Source: a virus. From it: a DNA stretch of 64,000 bases. Below the pieces are notes generated by a model. The model had not been told where the DNA came from and made no database searches. It was given only the letters and a program-made list of their open reading frames with translations. Below, piece by piece: positions 17,174 through 26,477 of this stretch (position 1 is its first letter; the number at the start of each line of letters is the position of its first letter). The position numbers and the translations under genes were made by a program. The stretch is taken from the IMG/VR virus record IMGVR_UViG_3300027754_000064, positions 1 through 64,000 of that record; one strand, given 5' to 3'.

Positions 17174-18871
17174 TTACCAAGAGATAGTACCTGTACCACC
17201 AGTAAAGCGATATACTCTGTAACCTGATCTTGTAGGTTGGTCGTAAGAGAGTCCACCACTAATTGATGATAATGGTAAATATGTATTTGGATAGGCTATA
17301 ATGACTACTCCGGAGCCGCCTGGCCCACTAACTGGTCCTCCTCCTCTTGAACCTCCGCCACCACCACCAGTGTTGGGAGTTCCTGCAATACCACTACTAG
17401 GATCTCCGCCTCCGCCCGCTCCGCCTCCGCCACTGCCGCCTGCACCGCTGTTGGAATTGCCGGCACCGCCACCACCGCCTGCATAATAAGTTGCCGCGCC
17501 TATTATACTATATGACAATCCTACGCCGCCTGGTCCTCCAGTATCTTGTGTACCGTTTGCACCAGCACCGCCAGCGCCGCCGCCACCACCACCTGCATAT
17601 GATCCACCTGGATGATTTGCTCCACCATTATTGCCTTGTCCGGCGGTGCCTGCACCTCCGGATCCATCTGGTGCACCTCCACCGCCACCCGATCCTCCGC
17701 TTCCACCATTTCTTGTTGTGTCTGAAAGCCCAGCTCCACCATAACCGCCGCCCAGTGAGGTTACACTAGCAAATACTGAGCTAGAACCAGGATTACTAAG
17801 TGATGGATATGATACACTAGCTCCACCACCACCGATTGTAATTGTATATCCAGTTGATGCGCTAACTGCAAACGATGAATTATAAGATAATCCGCCCGCT
17901 CCACCACCTCCACTAGCACCCGCTCCGCCCGCACCGCCACCGGCAACAACTAGATATTCAACTGAAGTTGGTGCTACCTGAGCAGTAGTAATACTATTAC
18001 TCGCTGCGCTATTTGCACTATTGCCTATAGAATTTGTAGCATATACAGTAAAGGTGTAACTTGTACTCGGTGTTAAACCACTTACAGTAATAGTACCTGA
18101 ACCAGCCTGACTTAGTGTACCAGTAATACTACCAGGACTGCTAACTGCGGTGTAAGAAGTAATTGTACTACCTCCATTTGACACTGGTGCGGTGAATGTA
18201 ACTGTAGCAGTACTACTACCAGTTGCTGTAGCACTACCTATTGTAGGTGCTCCAGGCACCGTAGCCGCAATAATTGTTAAACTAAATGTTCTAGGACTAT
18301 CTTGTAATTCAACGTCGGTAGCAGTAATAGTAAAACTATATGTAGTATCCGATCCAATAGTCACAGTACCACTAAGTAATCCACTGCTAGATAATGACAA
18401 TCCTGTAGGTAATGTACTACCTGCTTGTAATGCGTATGTTATAGCACTATCACTAGTAGCCGAAAGTTGTGTACTGTAAGCAACAGCAGAAATACCACTA
18501 GTTAATGTACTACCTGTAACCCAAGTAGGAGTACCACTAAATGTAATACCATTTACTTTACTAGCCAATCCACCATTTGTATCCGCTACATATAATATAT
18601 AAGTACCAGCGGCTGTAGCCGGTAGTTGTGCCCTTAATTCTACAGCACTAACAAAAGTAGTACTAGTTGCTGCAACACTGTTTACTAATACTTGACTACC
18701 ACTAGTAAATCCAGTACCAGTAATTTTAATATATCCACCTGAGGTGCTAACAGCAGTATCATCTAATACAACATAACTACTATTGGTTATTTGAATAGTA
18801 GTGATTCTAGGTCCTTGGAGGCTATAAACCGAACTAGTTTGTATATTGTCTGTTGTTATTTGCGTTGTCAT
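17174..18871 (-). CDS. Modular adhesin: TIG-like, Ig-like, FN3, glycine-rich domain and cap
   Basis: The 565-residue product has a TIG/IPT-like domain (about 25-115; GGYIKITGTGFTSGSQVLVN), a He_PIG-type Ig domain (about 125-205; STLPTGLSLSSSGLLSGT), one FN3 domain (about 205-295; PGAPTIGSATATG), a glycine-rich domain opened by VEYLVVAGGGAGG (about 300-515), and a terminal cap ending GYRVYRFTGGTGTISW. Unlike its neighbours it lacks the LPxGNTxQRP N-terminal module and starts MTTQITTDNIQTSSVYSLQG. AAGGA precedes the ATG by 8 bases. Receptor binding is inferred from the glycine-rich and cap modules at the C-terminal end. Confidence 0.8.
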   Translation of the reverse strand: MTTQITTDNIQTSSVYSLQGPRITTIQITNSSYVVLDDTAVSTSGGYIKITGTGFTSGSQVLVNSVAATSTTFVSAVELRAQLPATAAGTYILYVADTNGGLASKVNGITFSGTPTWVTGSTLTSGISAVAYSTQLSATSDSAITYALQAGSTLPTGLSLSSSGLLSGTVTIGSDTTYSFTITATDVELQDSPRTFSLTIIAATVPGAPTIGSATATGSSTATVTFTAPVSNGGSTITSYTAVSSPGSITGTLSQAGSGTITVSGLTPSTSYTFTVYATNSIGNSANSAASNSITTAQVAPTSVEYLVVAGGGAGGAGASGGGGAGGLSYNSSFAVSASTGYTITIGGGGASVSYPSLSNPGSSSVFASVTSLGGGYGGAGLSDTTRNGGSGGSGGGGGAPDGSGGAGTAGQGNNGGANHPGGSYAGGGGGGAGGAGANGTQDTGGPGGVGLSYSIIGAATYYAGGGGGAGNSNSGAGGSGGGGAGGGGDPSSGIAGTPNTGGGGGGSRGGGPVSGPGGSGVVIIAYPNTYLPLSSISGGLSYDQPTRSGYRVYRFTGGTGTISW

Positions 18872-18880
18872 TAATAGTCC

Positions 18881-21025
18881 TTACCAGCTAATAGGACCTG
18901 TACCGCCAGTAAAGCGATATACTCTATAACCACTTCTGCTGGGTTGATCATAACTGAGTCCGCCAGATATTGATGACAATGGTAAAAATGTATTTGGATA
19001 TGCTATGATAACTACCCCAGAAGAACCGGATCCTCCGGCGCCACCATTATATCCACCTGCTCCTCCTCCACCGCCACCTGTGTTAGCGGTGGGTGCATTG
19101 TATCCACCACCATTTGTGCCACCTGCACCACCTATTCCTGATCCACCACTACCAGGTGTTCCTAACTCATTACCACCGCCGCCGCCACCTGCGTAAGTAA
19201 CCGAAGATCCTGTAATAGAACTAGAAGCGCCTGATCCACCTGCACCACCACTGTAGTTACCACCAGCACTACCAGCGCCTCCTCCTCCACCTGCACCATA
19301 CGGCGGATCACCACCGGGTTGACTTCGTGTACCGCCCACTCCACCTGCATTACCGCCACCTAGACTGGATCCACCATATCCGTATGAATTATCACCCCAA
19401 CCACCGCCACCACCTGATCCACCTGAAGTTCCGTTTTCGCCAGCACCGTGAGTACCTGTTCCTCCAGTACCGCCACCATATGCGAGTACGCTAGCAAATT
19501 CACTGTTTGATCCATTATTATTTCTTGTACCTCCACCACCAACTGTTACAGTGTAACTAGTACTTCCCGATACTGCTATAGTTGAATTATAATATCCACC
19601 AGCACCACCGCCACCAGATGATCCAATTGCTGTACCACAATCTCTGCCGCCACCTCCACCAGCTAATACTAAGTATTCAACTGAAGTTGGAGCTACTTGA
19701 GTTGTTGTTATCTGATTACTTGCTGAACTATTAGCGCTATTACCTGCGGCATTTGTAGCATATACTGTAAATGTGTAACTTGTACCTGCGCTTAATCCAC
19801 TTACTGTAATAGTACCTGATCCTGCTTGACTTAATGTGCCAGTGACATTGCCAGGGCTACTAACCGCAGTGTAACTGGTTATTGTACTACCGCCGTTGCT
19901 TGCAGGTGCGGTAAATGATACAGTAGCAGTTGTAGTACCAGTAGAAGTAGCAGTACCAATAGTAGGTGCACCAGGTACACCATATGGAGTAGCAGAATTA
20001 CTAGCACCACTGGCAGTACCAGTACCATAACTATTAGTAGCAGTAACAGTAAATGTATATGCAGTTCCATTTGTCAACCCAGTTACAGTAACTGGACTGC
20101 TTGCACCGGTGCCTGTAATACTACCTGGACTACTGGTAGCAGTGTAACTAGTAATACTACTACCGCCAACATTTGCAGGTGCGGTAAATGTAACTTGAAC
20201 TGATTGGCTGGCTGATCTTGTTGCTGTACCGATAACAGGTGCACCTGGAGCACCTTGTAATATTACCATACTAAACGCACGGTCAGATGTATTACCTGCA
20301 TTGTCAGTTGCTCGCAATGTAAAATTGTAAGTAGTATCACTACCTACATCAGGTGCAGTACCAGTAATAGCACCTGTACTTGAATTCAAACTTAATCCAC
20401 TTGGCAATGCACCTGAAAGCACACTGTAAGTAATCGTAGCACTTGCATCAGGATCGGTAGCTGAGACAGTTACACTAACTGAGCCATTTCTATAAATTGT
20501 ACCGCCTATTTGACCAGCAGTAGTAACCCAACTGGGACTACCACCAGTATCTATACAGGCTAGTTTAGTAACTGTTCCACTTAATTGTGTTACTTTAACA
20601 TCAAGTGGTCCTTGTGCTACGGTAAAATCTTGAGGTGTAGTGGCTATTAATTGACTTGAATTTACAAATGTAACTACAGTAGCGCTATATTCTGTATTGT
20701 TTACATCAACAAATTTAACTACAGCGTCATTAGTAAAATTAGCCCCATTTACAGTAAATTCAGTACCTGTTTCTCCATTATAAGTACCAGGTGATACGGT
20801 ACTGATAGTTGGAGGAGGAGCACCAAATGTTGCCCATCCACTGCTAGTATATATTTCCGCGAAACCTGTTTGTGAATTATATCTAATTGTCCCGGCTATT
20901 GGACTTCCTGGCCGTTGAGCAGTATTTCCAGTAGGTAACTGTAAATTGCCTGTAGCATTTACTCCTGCAAAAGAGAATGATGAATTGGCATTTACCGCGG
21001 CTGGTTCAATTCTAAGTAATGACAT
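18881..21025 (-). CDS. Modular adhesin: QRP module, TIG-like, Ig-like, two FN3, glycine-rich domain and cap
   Basis: This 714-residue protein starts MSLLRIEPAAVNANSSFSFA and has the LPTGNTAQRPGSP...RYNSQTG...EIYTSSGW attachment-type module (about 32-68). A TIG-like domain follows (GTEFTVNGANFTNDAVVKFV), then a He_PIG Ig domain (GALPSGLSLNSSTGAITGTA), two FN3 domains (about 255-440), a glycine-rich domain (about 445-670) and the GGLSYDQPSRSGYRVYRFTGG cap (split here by family convention). It is a close paralogue of the next gene upstream (21041-23251) and of 30636-32462, probably by duplication. An AATAAATA box lies 5 bases before the ATG and there is no clear Shine-Dalgarno sequence. Confidence 0.82.
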   Translation of the reverse strand: MSLLRIEPAAVNANSSFSFAGVNATGNLQLPTGNTAQRPGSPIAGTIRYNSQTGFAEIYTSSGWATFGAPPPTISTVSPGTYNGETGTEFTVNGANFTNDAVVKFVDVNNTEYSATVVTFVNSSQLIATTPQDFTVAQGPLDVKVTQLSGTVTKLACIDTGGSPSWVTTAGQIGGTIYRNGSVSVTVSATDPDASATITYSVLSGALPSGLSLNSSTGAITGTAPDVGSDTTYNFTLRATDNAGNTSDRAFSMVILQGAPGAPVIGTATRSASQSVQVTFTAPANVGGSSITSYTATSSPGSITGTGASSPVTVTGLTNGTAYTFTVTATNSYGTGTASGASNSATPYGVPGAPTIGTATSTGTTTATVSFTAPASNGGSTITSYTAVSSPGNVTGTLSQAGSGTITVSGLSAGTSYTFTVYATNAAGNSANSSASNQITTTQVAPTSVEYLVLAGGGGGRDCGTAIGSSGGGGAGGYYNSTIAVSGSTSYTVTVGGGGTRNNNGSNSEFASVLAYGGGTGGTGTHGAGENGTSGGSGGGGGWGDNSYGYGGSSLGGGNAGGVGGTRSQPGGDPPYGAGGGGGAGSAGGNYSGGAGGSGASSSITGSSVTYAGGGGGGNELGTPGSGGSGIGGAGGTNGGGYNAPTANTGGGGGGAGGYNGGAGGSGSSGVVIIAYPNTFLPLSSISGGLSYDQPSRSGYRVYRFTGGTGPISW

Positions 21026-21030
21026 AATTA

Positions 21031-21038
21031 TATTTATT
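21031..21038 (-). promoter_or_regulatory. ATAAATA box 5 nt before a start codon
   Basis: The minus strand reads AATAAATA followed by TAATT and the ATG at 21025. It matches the late-promoter core but is too close to the start for a normal leader. The same arrangement occurs at 23257-23264. Confidence 0.4.
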
Positions 21039-21040
21039 GA

Positions 21041-23251
21041 TTACCAAGAGATAGTGCCTGTACCGCCAGTAAAGCGATATACTCTATAACCTGATCTAGT
21101 AGGTTGATCGTAACTGAGTCCACCGCTAATTGATGACAATGGTAAAAATGTGTTTGGATAAGCAATGATAACTACACCAGATCCACCAGAAGCACCGGGT
21201 TGGTTATCACCACTAAATGTAGCGTTGTAGGCTCCACCTCCGCCTCCTCCACCCAAGTTATTAGTACCACCTGTAGCGGATCCACCAGAATATGGTCCAC
21301 CCGCACCGCCACCGCCAGACCCTCCGGCACCACCGTTTCTCACGCCACCTGGACCGCCGCCATCTCCTGTTCCGCCGCCACCGCCACCACCTGCGTATGT
21401 TACTGATGATCCTGTAATAGAACTAGCTGAACCATTTCCACCAACACCAAATGAATTATAAGGTCCTGCTGCTCCTGCTCCACCACCACCACCACCATTA
21501 AATGATGCTGATCCGCCATCTTGTCCAAGTGTAGAAGCACCGGCATTTCCTTGCCCACCTGTACCGCTACCACCACTGCTGTTAAATCGTCCAGCTCCAC
21601 CACCTCCAGATCCACCAGATCCACCGTTTCCAGTATCACCTGCTGCACCGTATCCACCACCAATTGTGGTTATAGATGCAAATACTGAATTATTACCTGG
21701 ACCGCCGTTAGTTGCTCCATTAGTATTAGGTCCACCACTGCCTGCTCCACCTGAACCTCCACCACCGACTGTAACTGTATAACCAGTGCTCGCAGAAACT
21801 GATAAAGTAGAAGTCAACATACCACCAGCTCCACCACCGCCACCAAATCTTGACCCACCTCCACCTCCACCAGCAACAACAAGATATTCAACAGATGTTG
21901 GGGCTACTTGAGTTGTTGTTATGCTATTACTTGCACTACTATTAGAACTATTACCACCTGCATTAGTTGCATATACAGTAAATGTATAACTTGTACCTGG
22001 GGTTAATCCACTAACTGTAATAGTACCCGAACCTGCTTGACTTAGTGTACCGGTTATACTACCAGGACTACTTACCGCTGTGTAACTTGTTATAGTGCTT
22101 CCACCGTTGCTTGCAGGTGCAGTGAAAGCAACTGTAGCAGTGGTAGTACCAGTAGAAGTAGCACTACCAATAGTAGGTGCACCAGGTACTGTATACGGTG
22201 TAGCGGAGTTACTTGCGCTACTAGCCACACTAGTGCCATAACTGTTTGTAGCGGTTACAGTAAATGTGTATGCTGTGCCATTTGTCAAACCAGTTACAGT
22301 TATAGGACTTGTTGCACCTGTCCCTGTAAGGCTGCCTGGGCTACTTGTAACTGTGTAACTGGTAATTGCACTACCACCAACATTTGCAGGTGCAGTAAAT
22401 GTCACTTGAACTGATTGACTTGCCGATCTTGTTGCAGTACCTACAGTAGGTGCACCAGGTGCTCCCTGTAATATTATTATACTAAATGCGCGGTCAGATG
22501 TATTACCTGCGTTGTCTGTGGCTCTTAGTGTGAAGTTGTATGTAGTATCACTACCAATATCGGGAGCAGTACCAGAGATAACACCGGTACTAGAATCCAA
22601 TGATAATCCGCTTGGAAGTGCGCCTGAAAGCACACTATAAGTGATAGTAGCACTTGGGTCAGGGTCAGTAGCAACAACCGTTATACTAACTATTCCGTTT
22701 CTATAAATTGTACCACCAATTTGTCCTGCGGGAGTATACCAACCAGGACTACTACCAGTATCAATACAATTTAATTTAGTAACCGTTCCACTTAGTTGAA
22801 CTACTTTAACATCAAGTGGTCCCTGTGCTACTGTAAAGTCTTGCGGTGTAGTAGCAAGTAATTGACTAGAGTTAACAAAAGTAACAATCGCTGCACTGTA
22901 TTCTGTGTTATTTACATCAACAAATTTAACAGTAGCGTCATTAGTAAAATTAGCTCCATTAATAGTAAAAGATGTACCTATTTCTCCATTAAAAGTACCT
23001 GGTGATACTGTGCTTATTGTAGGTGGTTGTGATCCAAATACTCCCCACCCACTGCTAGTATATATTTCAGCAAGACCAGTTTCTGTATTATATCTCATTA
23101 ATCCATATGCTGGACTATTAGGTCGTTGTGCCGTATTACCATTAGGAATTTGTAAATTTTCAGTGGCAGTGAATGTATTAGCCGTCACATTCGCAAAAGA
23201 ATATGATGAACTAGAATTTATTGAACTAGGGTCTATTTGAAGTATTGCCAT
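21041..23251 (-). CDS. Modular adhesin, close paralogue of the downstream gene
   Basis: The 736-residue product has the same order as 18881-21025: MAILQIDPSSINSSSSYSFA, a LPNGNTAQRP-like module (IPNGNTAQRPNSPAYGLMRY), TIG-like domain, He_PIG Ig domain (GALPSGLSLDSSTGVISGTA), two FN3 domains, glycine-rich domain and cap ending FTGGTGTISW. Most substitutions against the paralogue are conservative, while the glycine-rich loops differ strongly, so the variable surface is the glycine-rich domain. It starts 16 bases after the collagen-containing gene ends. An AATAAATA box precedes the ATG by 5 bases. Confidence 0.82.
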   Translation of the reverse strand: MAILQIDPSSINSSSSYSFANVTANTFTATENLQIPNGNTAQRPNSPAYGLMRYNTETGLAEIYTSSGWGVFGSQPPTISTVSPGTFNGEIGTSFTINGANFTNDATVKFVDVNNTEYSAAIVTFVNSSQLLATTPQDFTVAQGPLDVKVVQLSGTVTKLNCIDTGSSPGWYTPAGQIGGTIYRNGIVSITVVATDPDPSATITYSVLSGALPSGLSLDSSTGVISGTAPDIGSDTTYNFTLRATDNAGNTSDRAFSIIILQGAPGAPTVGTATRSASQSVQVTFTAPANVGGSAITSYTVTSSPGSLTGTGATSPITVTGLTNGTAYTFTVTATNSYGTSVASSASNSATPYTVPGAPTIGSATSTGTTTATVAFTAPASNGGSTITSYTAVSSPGSITGTLSQAGSGTITVSGLTPGTSYTFTVYATNAGGNSSNSSASNSITTTQVAPTSVEYLVVAGGGGGGSRFGGGGGAGGMLTSTLSVSASTGYTVTVGGGGSGGAGSGGPNTNGATNGGPGNNSVFASITTIGGGYGAAGDTGNGGSGGSGGGGAGRFNSSGGSGTGGQGNAGASTLGQDGGSASFNGGGGGGAGAAGPYNSFGVGGNGSASSITGSSVTYAGGGGGGGTGDGGGPGGVRNGGAGGSGGGGAGGPYSGGSATGGTNNLGGGGGGGAYNATFSGDNQPGASGGSGVVIIAYPNTFLPLSSISGGLSYDQPTRSGYRVYRFTGGTGTISW

Positions 23252-23256
23252 GATTA

Positions 23257-23264
23257 TATTTATT
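23257..23264 (-). promoter_or_regulatory. ATAAATA box 5 nt before a start codon
   Basis: The minus strand reads AATAAATA then TAATC and the ATG at 23251, with no Shine-Dalgarno sequence. It is the same layout as at 21031-21038, so the intergenic spacer was probably duplicated along with the gene. Confidence 0.4.
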
Positions 23265-23266
23265 GT

Positions 23267-25846
23267 TTACCAAGTAATAGTACCAGTACCTTGTGTGAAA
23301 CGATACACTCTATAACCTGACCTGCTTGGTTGATCGTAAGTTAATCCGCCGGAAATTGATGCAGGCGCATTGTATGAGTCAGGATAAGCAATGATAACTA
23401 CTCCAGAACCACCGGCACCTGCTGTACCACCAGAGCCATTTCCACCTCCACCGCCTCCAGTATTACTAAAGCCATTATTTTGGCCGTTACCTGCACCACC
23501 ACCACCTGCACCGCCAGATCCAGCAGTACCGCCATTAAGTTGGCCACCACCACCGCCTGCATAGTATGTAGATGAACCAGTTATACTAGATAGATTTCCT
23601 ATACCACCATCGCCGCCTTTATAAGTTTGTCCACTTTGTCCAACAGCTCCGGCGCCACCGCCACCGCCTGATCCAAAGTTTGGACTGGTTATACCAGAGC
23701 CACCATTATTACCTTGTCCGGCTGTGCCAGCACCGCCAGCACCATCATAATGGCCACCACCACCGGATCCACCAGCAGATCCATAACCAATACCTCCACC
23801 GTCGTCACCGGCGCCACCTCCTCCTCCTACTGTACTAATCGAAGCAAATTGACTAGCTGTTCCATTAGATCCTCGTCCTGCAGTTAAATTACTACCAGGT
23901 CCGCCACCGCCAACGGTTACAGTGTATGCAGTACTTGCTGAAACAGATAGAGTGCTGGTTAACATTCCGCCTGCACCTCCACCGCCACCTCTACCACCAG
24001 ATGCACCACCTCCACCACCTCCACCAGCAACCACTAGATATTCAACTGATGTAGGTGTTGCAGATTGTGTAGTTATACTATTACTTGCACTACTTGCAGC
24101 ACTTTGACCAACAGCATTAACCGCTTTAACTGTAAATGTATAACTTGTACCTTGAGTTAGTCCACTAATACTAATAGTGCCTGACCCTGCTTGACTTAAT
24201 GTTCCAGTGACACTACCTGGACTTGATGTAGCAATATACTGAGTAATCGCTGTACCGCCATTACTAGCAGGTGCAGTAAATGTAACTGTTGCCGTTGTTG
24301 TCCCAGTGGCGGTAGCAGTACCGATAGTAGGTGCACCAGGTACTGACCAAGTTGTAATACTGTTGCTTGCACTACTTGCAACGCTATTTCCGACACTATT
24401 AGTAGCATATACAGTAAATGTGTAAGCAGTACCAGTAGTCAATCCATTAACAGTAATAGTACCTGACCCTGCTTGACTTAATGTTCCTGTAATATTTCCC
24501 GGGCTACTAACAGCCGTGTAACTAGTAATTGTTGCTCCACCATCGTATGCTGGAGCAGTGTATGTGACAGTAGCACTAGTTGAACTCACTACTGTAGCAG
24601 TACCAATTGTTGGTGCGTTCGGCGCAGTTATCAATGATACTGCACTAATCCAATTTCCATTATAGTAAATTTCCATAAAGGTTGTACTAGTATTGATTCT
24701 AGTATATCCATTATACGCAGTAGCGGGTCTTTCTGCCGTAGTTCCAACTGGTAAACCTAATGCACCAGTACCTGTATTTTGTTGATTGTTGATTGCTGTA
24801 ATAGAACTTGGTCCAGTAGCTCCACTAGTTCCTGAATAACCACTAGCACCATTACTACCAGTGCCACCTGAATAACCACTTATTCCTGAGTAACCACTAG
24901 CACCATTACTACCAGTACCGCCGCTATATCCACTTATACCTGAATAGCCACTAACTCCATTACTACCAGTACCACCTGAGTAACCGCTATAACCACTTAT
25001 ACCTAGTCCACTATAACCTGAATATCCACTGCTACCTGATGTACTAAATGATTGTGCTGCTTCTAATTCTGCCCAATTGTTTGATACCCCATCATTGAAG
25101 TACATTGTCAAAACTGCTGTATCAGAGTTAACCCACAAATCACCTATATGAGGACTAACAGGTGGAGTACTTGAATAAGTTACATTAGCGTTAAATCCAG
25201 AGAATCCTGATACCCCTGAATAACCACTAGCCCCATTACTACCTGTACCACCTGAATAACCACTGACTCCGGTGTATCCACTTGTGCCTGATGCACCTGT
25301 ATAGCCACTAATTCCAGTGTATCCACTTGCACCAGTATAACCTGAAGTACCACTAGTACCAGTATAGCCACTAATTCCAGTGTATCCACTAGTACCTGTG
25401 TAACCACTTACTCCAGTATATCCGCTTACACCTGAATAACCACTAGCTCCATCTTGTCCGTAATATCCACTAGAACCTGATGCACCACTATATCCACTGA
25501 CCCCAGTGTATCCACTGACCCCAGTGTATCCACTAACACCACTTACGCCTGTATACCCTGATACTCCAGTGTAACCACTTATACCGGTGTATCCTGAAAT
25601 ACCACTATAGCCACTGACACCTGAATAGCCGCTAGCGCCACTGTACCCTGATGTATCTACTGGGTTGACCCAACTTAAATTACCTGATCCATCAGTTTGT
25701 AATATATAACCACTAGTACCACCTGTAATAGTAACATTGCCTACTATCCCTAAATCAGTATTACCGGTTACGGTAGCATTGCCGAAAGTATAACTTCCAG
25801 CATTGTTTAGGTTAAACGGTTCTATTTGGGTGATATTTCCTGACAT
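23267..25846 (-). CDS. Collagen-like and FN3 adhesin with glycine-rich tip
   Basis: The 859-residue protein combines both local architectures. The N-terminal module (about 1-65) ends YILQTDGSGNLSWVNP, as in the giant collagen proteins. Two GXY blocks follow (about 65-215 and 265-345), interrupted by a short domain (PPVSPHIGDLWVNSDTAVLT). Then come a LPVGTTAERPATA module, two FN3 domains (about 410-590), a glycine-rich domain (about 595-810) and the cap ending FTQGTGTITW. It reads as a collagen stalk carrying a glycine-rich receptor tip. A CATAAATAC box sits 3 bases before the ATG. Confidence 0.82.
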   Translation of the reverse strand: MSGNITQIEPFNLNNAGSYTFGNATVTGNTDLGIVGNVTITGGTSGYILQTDGSGNLSWVNPVDTSGYSGASGYSGVSGYSGISGYTGISGYTGVSGYTGVSGVSGYTGVSGYTGVSGYSGASGSSGYYGQDGASGYSGVSGYTGVSGYTGTSGYTGISGYTGTSGTSGYTGASGYTGISGYTGASGTSGYTGVSGYSGGTGSNGASGYSGVSGFSGFNANVTYSSTPPVSPHIGDLWVNSDTAVLTMYFNDGVSNNWAELEAAQSFSTSGSSGYSGYSGLGISGYSGYSGGTGSNGVSGYSGISGYSGGTGSNGASGYSGISGYSGGTGSNGASGYSGTSGATGPSSITAINNQQNTGTGALGLPVGTTAERPATAYNGYTRINTSTTFMEIYYNGNWISAVSLITAPNAPTIGTATVVSSTSATVTYTAPAYDGGATITSYTAVSSPGNITGTLSQAGSGTITVNGLTTGTAYTFTVYATNSVGNSVASSASNSITTWSVPGAPTIGTATATGTTTATVTFTAPASNGGTAITQYIATSSPGSVTGTLSQAGSGTISISGLTQGTSYTFTVKAVNAVGQSAASSASNSITTQSATPTSVEYLVVAGGGGGGGASGGRGGGGGAGGMLTSTLSVSASTAYTVTVGGGGPGSNLTAGRGSNGTASQFASISTVGGGGGAGDDGGGIGYGSAGGSGGGGHYDGAGGAGTAGQGNNGGSGITSPNFGSGGGGGAGAVGQSGQTYKGGDGGIGNLSSITGSSTYYAGGGGGQLNGGTAGSGGAGGGGAGNGQNNGFSNTGGGGGGNGSGGTAGAGGSGVVIIAYPDSYNAPASISGGLTYDQPSRSGYRVYRFTQGTGTITW
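24805..25655 (-). repeat. Collagen-like GXY blocks of the 859-aa adhesin
   Basis: Two blocks of GYSG/GYTG-type triplets (about 25190-25655 and 24805-25050) share units such as GGTGSNGASGYSG with the giant collagen proteins. The second block is largely three copies of one roughly 17-residue unit containing YSGGTGSNG. Confidence 0.8.
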
Positions 25847-25849
25847 ACT

Positions 25850-25858
25850 GTATTTATG
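25850..25858 (-). promoter_or_regulatory. ATAAATA box 3 nt before a start codon
   Basis: The minus strand reads CATAAATAC, then AGT and the ATG at 25846. The core matches the late promoter, but the distance allows no leader. It may be a promoter for a leaderless message or simply an AU-rich translation enhancer. Confidence 0.4.
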
Positions 25859-25861
25859 TCT

Positions 25862-26467
25862 TTATCTAGGTGAATACCAAGTGAATGTATCATAGTCTAA
25901 TACCCAATTTGGATCGGGTTGAGGTGGTATAAAAGCATCATAGTTTTCATCATAACTATAGCCAATATCACCAAAATGAAATCTAAAATGTGGATCGTGA
26001 CTAGTTTGCTTCCAATTTGTATCACTACCAAAAACACTTCTACAGAATGCTAATCCTATGTTTTCGTTTATAACACCATCGAGTGAAGTATCAGAATTTT
26101 TAACATAAAATAATTGTTGAACAATATTATCTTCATCTAACCTAGCAAAGTAAACACCTTCACAATTTGTTGGTGAGGGTTCTTCCCATAAGCATGTTTC
26201 TTCGTTCAACAACCAATAATCATTTGGTTTTGGTGGTATAAACGCATCACGCTGTGGGTCATAACTAAAACCAATACCAGCATAGTTTTTTCTATATGGT
26301 GTGCCACCTAGATTATGTACACCACCGTATGTATTGTAACTAGTGCGTTTACAAAGTTGTCTACGAAAATTACCATAATGAGTTTCCCAATCATAGTTAT
26401 TTTCATCTAATCCAGTGATAACTTCTGTAACAATCAAATATTCATTTAAGAAAGCATAATGTGCCAT
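25862..26467 (-). CDS. MAHYAFL-family phage protein with internal duplication
   Basis: The 201-residue protein starts MAHYAFLNEYLIVTEVITG and has the hallmark RKNYAGIGFSYDPQRDAFIPP(K/Q)P followed by an acidic WxLNEETCLWE tail unit. The second half repeats the pattern (FCRSVFG, WKQTSHDPHFRFHFGDIGYSYDENYDAFIPPQP, WVLDYDTFTWY), so two copies are fused. The family is common in marine T4-like phages next to tail-fibre genes, but its function is unknown. It is rich in Tyr, Asp and Trp. A paralogue with one unit lies at 29194-29562. AAAGAG precedes the start. Confidence 0.75.
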   Translation of the reverse strand: MAHYAFLNEYLIVTEVITGLDENNYDWETHYGNFRRQLCKRTSYNTYGGVHNLGGTPYRKNYAGIGFSYDPQRDAFIPPKPNDYWLLNEETCLWEEPSPTNCEGVYFARLDEDNIVQQLFYVKNSDTSLDGVINENIGLAFCRSVFGSDTNWKQTSHDPHFRFHFGDIGYSYDENYDAFIPPQPDPNWVLDYDTFTWYSPR

Positions 26468-26477
26468 TTTTTACTCT

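Noticed and set aside
17301-17769. Plus-strand proline-rich open frames opposite glycine-rich domains
   Set aside because: GGN codons read on the other strand as CCN (Pro); they are antisense shadows of glycine repeats with no start signals.
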